In this document: piece by piece, positions 7,137 to 10,612 of the stretch | Numbering within the stretch: position 1 is the stretch's first letter | Layout of the letters: each line of letters begins with the position of its first letter | From: Lachnospiraceae bacterium | Lineage (GTDB): Bacteria; Bacillota; Clostridia; Lachnospirales; Lachnospiraceae | Length of the DNA: 10,612 nucleotides | NCBI GenBank assembly: GCA_017420605.1 | Contig: JAFOIS010000226.1 | Location: 1 to 10,612 of the forward strand | Direction: 5' to 3' | The notes under the pieces: model-generated | Databases searched by the model: none | What the model was told of the DNA's origin: nothing | Seen by the model: only the letters and a program-made list of their open reading frames with translations | Made by a program: the position numbers and the translations under genes

Positions 7137-8341
7137 GCGCGTCTGCCTGCGGATTTCCCGAGCGCACCGCTTACTTTGACAAGTTCGGCGGTGTCGATCG
7201 CTGTCTGCATCAGTTCCTCCATTTTTTTGCCGAGCCGCATTTCCGAATTCCGGATGATGTTCAGGTTCGGCTTCGTGACCGGATGCTTTGCGACAAAAAT
7301 CGTACAGCAGTCTTCGTAAGGAAGGATCGACGTCTCATAGGCGCCGATCTTTTTTGATATATCGACGATCTCGCTCTTGTCGAAGCCGATGAGCGGCCGG
7401 TAGACCGGAAGCGTGCACACGTCGTTCGTGACGAGAAGGCTCTGCATGGTCTGGGAAGCGACCTGCCCGATGCTCTCGCCGGTGATGAGGCCGATGCTCT
7501 CGCCCTCTTTCGCGAAATGCTCCGCAATGCGCATCATATAGCGCCGCATGATGATCGTCAGTTCCTCATGCGGACAGGTATCGTATATGTGCAGCTGCAT
7601 ATCGGTGAAATTCACGATCCTGAGCCAGATCGGGCCGGTGTAGGACGCGATGATCTTCGCGAGGTCCACGACCTTCTCTTTTGCCCTCTCGGACGTGTAC
7701 GGCGGCGCGTGGAAATAGACCGCGTCGAGGATCACGCCCCGCTTGCCGATCATATAGCCCGCGACCGGGGAGTCGATCCCGCCCGAAAGCAGAAGTGTCG
7801 CCTTCCCGTTCGTCCCGACCGGCATGCCGCCCGGTCCGGGGATGACCCTGGAATACGCGTAAACGCGGTCGCGGATCTCGATGTCGAGAAGGACCTCCGG
7901 ATCATGGACGTCGACCCGGCACCCCGGACAATGCTCGAGGATCGCCTCCCCGATATAGGCGTCGGTATCCATCGATCCCATGGGATACGCCTTGTTGATC
8001 CGTTTGGCTTTCACCTTGAAGGTCCCGGTGAAGTCCGGATGGACCTCGTCCATGTATCCGCACATATCCTTCCGCAGCGTTTCCGGATCCGTACAGGGAT
8101 AGATCTTGACCGGGCAGATGCCGACGATGCCGAAAATATGCTGCATCGCGTCGATCACCGCGTCCTCGTCGTGGTCGTCGGGGCAGTACGCGTAGATCCG
8201 GCCCCGTTCCTTGGAAACGGTATAGCCTTCTCCCAAGCCGGCCAGCGTCTGCCGGACCTGCCTTGCCAGCGTATCTTCAAACATGGACCGGTTCTTTCCC
8301 TTGATGCCGATCTCCCCGTATTTAATGAGGTATGCTTTCAT
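7124..8341 (-). CDS. thiI: tRNA 4-thiouridine sulfurtransferase ThiI
   Basis: ThiI adenylates U8 of tRNA and transfers sulfur to make 4-thiouridine; in some bacteria it also serves thiamine thiazole synthesis. The start MKAYLIKYGEIGIKGKNR at 8341 is fixed by AAGGGAG (8347-8353, five bases before ATG). An open frame upstream of it is not ThiI-like. The protein has 405 residues: an N-terminal ferredoxin-like domain, THUMP (about 60-165), and a PP-loop ATPase with LLSGGIDSPVAGYM (S186-GG-D190-S191), followed by TGESIGQVASQT (288-299) and PYEDCCTIF (341-349). The C-terminal rhodanese domain of the E. coli enzyme is absent, as in Bacillus subtilis, where a dedicated NifS-like desulfurase supplies sulfur. 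Such a gene lies 49 bases upstream. Its last 13 bases overlap the convergent HPr-like gene. Confidence 0.96.
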   Translation of the reverse strand: MKAYLIKYGEIGIKGKNRSMFEDTLARQVRQTLAGLGEGYTVSKERGRIYAYCPDDHDEDAVIDAMQHIFGIVGICPVKIYPCTDPETLRKDMCGYMDEVHPDFTGTFKVKAKRINKAYPMGSMDTDAYIGEAILEHCPGCRVDVHDPEVLLDIEIRDRVYAYSRVIPGPGGMPVGTNGKATLLLSGGIDSPVAGYMIGKRGVILDAVYFHAPPYTSERAKEKVVDLAKIIASYTGPIWLRIVNFTDMQLHIYDTCPHEELTIIMRRYMMRIAEHFAKEGESIGLITGESIGQVASQTMQSLLVTNDVCTLPVYRPLIGFDKSEIVDISKKIGAYETSILPYEDCCTIFVAKHPVTKPNLNIIRNSEMRLGKKMEELMQTAIDTAELVKVSGALGKSAGRRAYTR

Positions 8342-8390
8342 AAATTCTCCCTTATTGTTTCCGCGTTTCCGGTTTCGGATCCGGCGATCT

Positions 8391-9602
8391 TTATTTTGCC
8401 CGGTAACGGATAAGACGCGGCAGAAGCTCCCGCAGCGCGGACAGCGCCTCGTCGATCTCCCCGATGGTGTTGGTCTCGCAGAAGGAGAAACGCACGGTCG
8501 ACTCCATTTCCGCGAAGGGAACACCCATCGCAAGGAGCGTGGGGCTCTTATGCGCCTTGTGCGTCGAGCAGGCGCTTCCCGCCGAAACATAGATCCCGCG
8601 TTCTTCCAGCGAATGCAAAAGGACTTCCGAACGGACGCCGGGGAACGCTGCGCTCACGATATGAGGCGCCCGGAACGTTCCTCCCGGTCCGTGCAGGATG
8701 ACCGGCTCCCGGATCCCTTCCGCGCCGGGGATCTTCGCGTATTCCGTCTGAAGTTCCGCGGAAAGCGCCGTAAGCCCTTCACGCAAATGATCCGTCAGTA
8801 AGAAAAGTACGGCTCTGTTTTCCGCCAGATGTCCGCAGACGATCTGCGCGGCTAAGCCAAGACCGGCGATCCCCGGGACGTTATCCGTTCCGGAGCGCAT
8901 CCCGTCCTGCTGTCCGCCGCCGTAGAGATACGGCAGGATCCGTACGCCTTCCCGTCTGTAGAGAAAGCCGATCCCCTTCGGGCCGTGGATCTTGTGTCCG
9001 CTGACCGAAAGAAGGTCGATGCCGGCCTTTTTCGGGACAAGCTCCATCTTTCCGTAAGCCTGTACGGCATCGGCATGGAAGAGCGCGCGCGGCGCCTTAT
9101 CACGGATCATCGCGGCGATCTTCGCCGGCTCCGTCACCGAGCCGATCTCGTTATTGACGATCATGACGGAAACGAGGCAGGTATCGGCTGTCAGGGCGTC
9201 TCCAAGCTCATCCATCCGGAGCCGTCCGTCCGGTTCTACGCCGACGCGCACGACCGTAAATCCCTGCGTTTCCAGATAAGCGAGGGGCTCCGAGACGGAC
9301 GGGTGCTCCATCGCGCTCGTCACGATCCGGCAGCCTGCGCGCCGGTTCGCCTGCGCGCCGCCGATCAGCGCCCAGTTATTGGATTCCGTACCGCCGGACG
9401 TAAAGTAGATCTCCTTCTCTCCGGCACGGAGGGTCGCGGCGATCGCGCGCCTTGCTTCTTTCACATAGCGTTCCGCGTCGACCCCCATCGCATGCATGGA
9501 GGAAGGATTGCCGTACGTTTCGCACAGAAGCTTCCCCATGATGTCCCGGACCTCCGGGTATGCGGCCGTCGTCGCGCTGTTATCAAAATAGATCTGTCTC
9601 AT
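8391..9602 (-). CDS. nifS: NifS-like cysteine desulfurase
   Basis: This PLP enzyme turns cysteine into alanine plus a protein-bound persulfide. It has 403 residues with all expected features: IYFDNSATT at the N terminus, FTSGGTESNN (67-76), the cofactor-stacking H100, HADAVQ with D178, SGHK with PLP lysine K204, RSGTDN (236-241), and the sulfur-carrying C345 in SAGSACSTHK. The position just before thiI matches the nifZ-thiI pair of Bacillus subtilis, so the main sulfur acceptor is probably ThiI, not an Fe-S scaffold. No iscU or sufU is beside it. The ATG at 9602 is preceded by AGGTGG (9606-9611), and a good promoter lies at 9662-9690. A general IscS-type role cannot be excluded. Confidence 0.95.
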   Translation of the reverse strand: MRQIYFDNSATTAAYPEVRDIMGKLLCETYGNPSSMHAMGVDAERYVKEARRAIAATLRAGEKEIYFTSGGTESNNWALIGGAQANRRAGCRIVTSAMEHPSVSEPLAYLETQGFTVVRVGVEPDGRLRMDELGDALTADTCLVSVMIVNNEIGSVTEPAKIAAMIRDKAPRALFHADAVQAYGKMELVPKKAGIDLLSVSGHKIHGPKGIGFLYRREGVRILPYLYGGGQQDGMRSGTDNVPGIAGLGLAAQIVCGHLAENRAVLFLLTDHLREGLTALSAELQTEYAKIPGAEGIREPVILHGPGGTFRAPHIVSAAFPGVRSEVLLHSLEERGIYVSAGSACSTHKAHKSPTLLAMGVPFAEMESTVRFSFCETNTIGEIDEALSALRELLPRLIRYRAK

Positions 9603-9661
9603 CAGCCACCTGATTCCGGCAACGGCGGATCTCCCCCGAAGCCTATAAATTCACAAATAGC

Positions 9662-9690
9662 ATCATAGCACAAGTTGCGGCCGGTTACAA
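9662..9690 (-). promoter_or_regulatory. Promoter of the nifS-thiI unit
   Basis: On the minus strand TTGTAA (9690-9685) and TATGAT (9667-9662) are spaced by exactly 17 bases. Transcription would start near 9655, giving an untranslated leader of about 50 bases before the nifS ATG. The leader is too short for a typical riboswitch, and I see no T-box or similar element in it. Confidence 0.7.
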
Positions 9691-9692
9691 TC

Positions 9693-9725
9693 GCGCCTCG
9701 CCCGCACAGGCGGCGGACGAGGCGC
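9693..9725 (-). repeat. 13-bp inverted repeat between gdhA terminator and nifS promoter
   Basis: GCGCCTCG and CCGC arms pair with GCGG and CGAGGCGC around a 7-base loop. In minus-strand RNA the single imperfect position is a G-U wobble, whereas in plus-strand RNA it is a C-A mismatch, so the structure fits minus-strand transcription best. No T run follows. It ends two bases before the nifS -35 box. It could be a backup terminator or structured 3' element for gdhA readthrough, or a DNA operator. Confidence 0.6.
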
Positions 9726-9732
9726 ATGCATA

Positions 9733-9762
9733 GAAAAGGAGCCGCGCTTTTTGCGCGGCCCC
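9733..9762 (-). terminator. Rho-independent terminator of gdhA
   Basis: On the minus strand GGGGCCGCGC, an AAAAA loop and GCGCGGCTCC form a 10-bp stem (9738-9762) with one G-U wobble, followed by TTTTC. It lies 56 bases after the gdhA stop. On the plus strand the wobble becomes a mismatch, which supports a minus-strand role. Confidence 0.85.
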
Positions 9763-9818
9763 GTCCGTTTCATTCATATGCTCTCCGCTCTTTCGCAGAG
9801 CTCCCGCATCCTGCGTCT

Positions 9819-10612
9819 TTATACGTATCCCTGGGCCATCATGGCGCCCGCGACCTTCAGGAAGCCGGCCACATTCGCGCCGGTCACGTAGTCCTGCGGA
9901 TTTCTGCCGTACTTTTCGGCCGCGTCGGAGATATTCCTGAAGATGTTCTTCATGATGCCGTGAAGCTTCTCGTCGACCTCTTCGAAGGTCCATGCAAGAC
10001 GCATGCTGTTCTGGCTCATCTCCAGCGCGGAGACGGCCACGCCGCCGGCGTTGGACGCCTTGGCCGGCAGGAAGAGGATGCCCGCATCGAAGTACACCTT
10101 CTGGGCTTCCAGGGTAGACGGCATATTGGCGCCTTCCGCCACCATCATGCAGCCGTTGGCGATGAGGGCCTTCGCAGACGCTTCGTCGATCTCGTTCTGC
10201 GTGGCGCACGGAAGCGCGAAGTCGCACGGGATCGTCCAGATGCCCTTGCAGCCTTCATGGTATTCCGCTTCGGGATGCACGTCGACGTATTCGCGGATAC
10301 GGCCGCGGCGGCCTTCCTTGATCTCGTGGATGAGCGCAATGTCCACGCCGTTCTTATCATAGATATAACCGTTGGAATCGCTCATCGCGACGACCTTCGC
10401 GCCGAGAGACTTCGCCTTTTCGACGGCGTAGATCGCAACGTTTCCGGATCCGGAGACGAGGACGGTCTTGCCTTCGAAACTGTCGTTCTTCGTTGCCAGC
10501 GCTTCGGACGCGATATAGACGAGACCGAAACCTGTCGCTTCCGTACGCGCAAGCGAGCCGCCGTAGGGAAGACCCTTGCCGGTCAGAACGCCGTGATAGC
10601 AGCCGGTGATAC
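9819..10612 (-). CDS. gdhA: NADP-type glutamate dehydrogenase, C-terminal part
   Basis: The enzyme makes glutamate from 2-oxoglutarate and ammonium. The frame is open through the right edge, so 263 C-terminal residues of an expected 445 or so are visible. The visible part opens with GVLTGKGLPYGGSLARTEATGFG, written here in two blocks: GVLTGKGLPYGG and SLARTEATGFG. The Rossmann nucleotide site VSGSGNVA follows (visible residues 52-59), then SDSNGYIYD, PCATQNEID, and AEGANMPST with AKASNAGGVAVSALEMSQN, all typical of the hexameric bacterial NADP enzyme. The catalytic lysine region lies outside the window. The gene ends TAA at 9819 and is followed by its own terminator, so it is a separate transcript from nifS-thiI. 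Cofactor choice (NADP over NAD) is inferred from family resemblance. Confidence 0.96.
   Translation of the reverse strand, partial: ITGCYHGVLTGKGLPYGGSLARTEATGFGLVYIASEALATKNDSFEGKTVLVSGSGNVAIYAVEKAKSLGAKVVAMSDSNGYIYDKNGVDIALIHEIKEGRRGRIREYVDVHPEAEYHEGCKGIWTIPCDFALPCATQNEIDEASAKALIANGCMMVAEGANMPSTLEAQKVYFDAGILFLPAKASNAGGVAVSALEMSQNSMRLAWTFEEVDEKLHGIMKNIFRNISDAAEKYGRNPQDYVTGANVAGFLKVAGAMMAQGYV

Noticed and set aside
8342..8590. N-terminal extension of thiI in the same open frame
   Set aside because: The extra 83 residues are Arg/Pro/Ser-rich, overlap the end of nifS in another frame, and have no ThiI similarity. The start at 8341 has a strong ribosome site.
9685..9777. 30-codon minus-strand frame (MNETDGAAQKARLL and on) after gdhA
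   Set aside because: It has a fair ribosome site, but its codons are the gdhA terminator and the neighbouring inverted repeat, so it would rarely be transcribed in full. Its Ala/Cys-rich end is explained by the hairpin arms.

Overview
The window looks like part of the chromosome of a GC-rich Clostridia member, most likely Lachnospiraceae or a close relative. The main clues are an HPr-like protein of a type I associate with that family, a Y-family polymerase followed by a small YolD-like protein, a nifS-thiI pair of the Firmicutes kind (ThiI without a rhodanese domain), and strong AGGAGG-type ribosome binding sites. The taxonomic call comes from gene content alone.

Layout, left to right. Positions 1-141 hold the 5' end of a group II intron on the minus strand that runs off the left edge. 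It sits directly behind a strong hairpin terminator (145-174). Positions 192-6805 hold a tightly packed minus-strand run, read right to left: cdsA (phospholipid precursor CDP-diacylglycerol), rseP (site-2 membrane protease), a cytoplasmic family 2 glycoside hydrolase, a TraX-family membrane protein, a UmuC-like Y-family DNA polymerase and a YolD-like small protein. Gaps are 48, 32, 25 and 6 bases and then a 4-base overlap, so these genes are probably one transcript that ends at the 145-174 hairpin. The first two genes belong to envelope synthesis and maintenance, the middle two to carbohydrate and surface functions, and the last two to translesion DNA synthesis.

Positions 6835-7136 hold the only plus-strand gene, a 77-residue HPr-like protein with its own promoter, transcribed divergently from cdsA. 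Its 3' end overlaps the end of thiI by 13 bases in convergent orientation. Positions 7124-9690 hold a minus-strand two-gene unit with a good promoter: a NifS-like cysteine desulfurase followed by thiI, which together would make 4-thiouridine in tRNA. Positions 9693-9762 hold two hairpins, the second being the terminator of the gene to the right. Positions 9819-10612 hold the C-terminal part of an NADP-type glutamate dehydrogenase (gdhA), cut by the window edge.

Most of the window is housekeeping. I see no clear undescribed multi-gene system. The most notable items are the intron placed behind a terminator, the HPr-like protein that lacks the phosphorylatable histidine, the unusual gene order around cdsA-rseP, and the strand-specific inverted repeat next to the nifS promoter.
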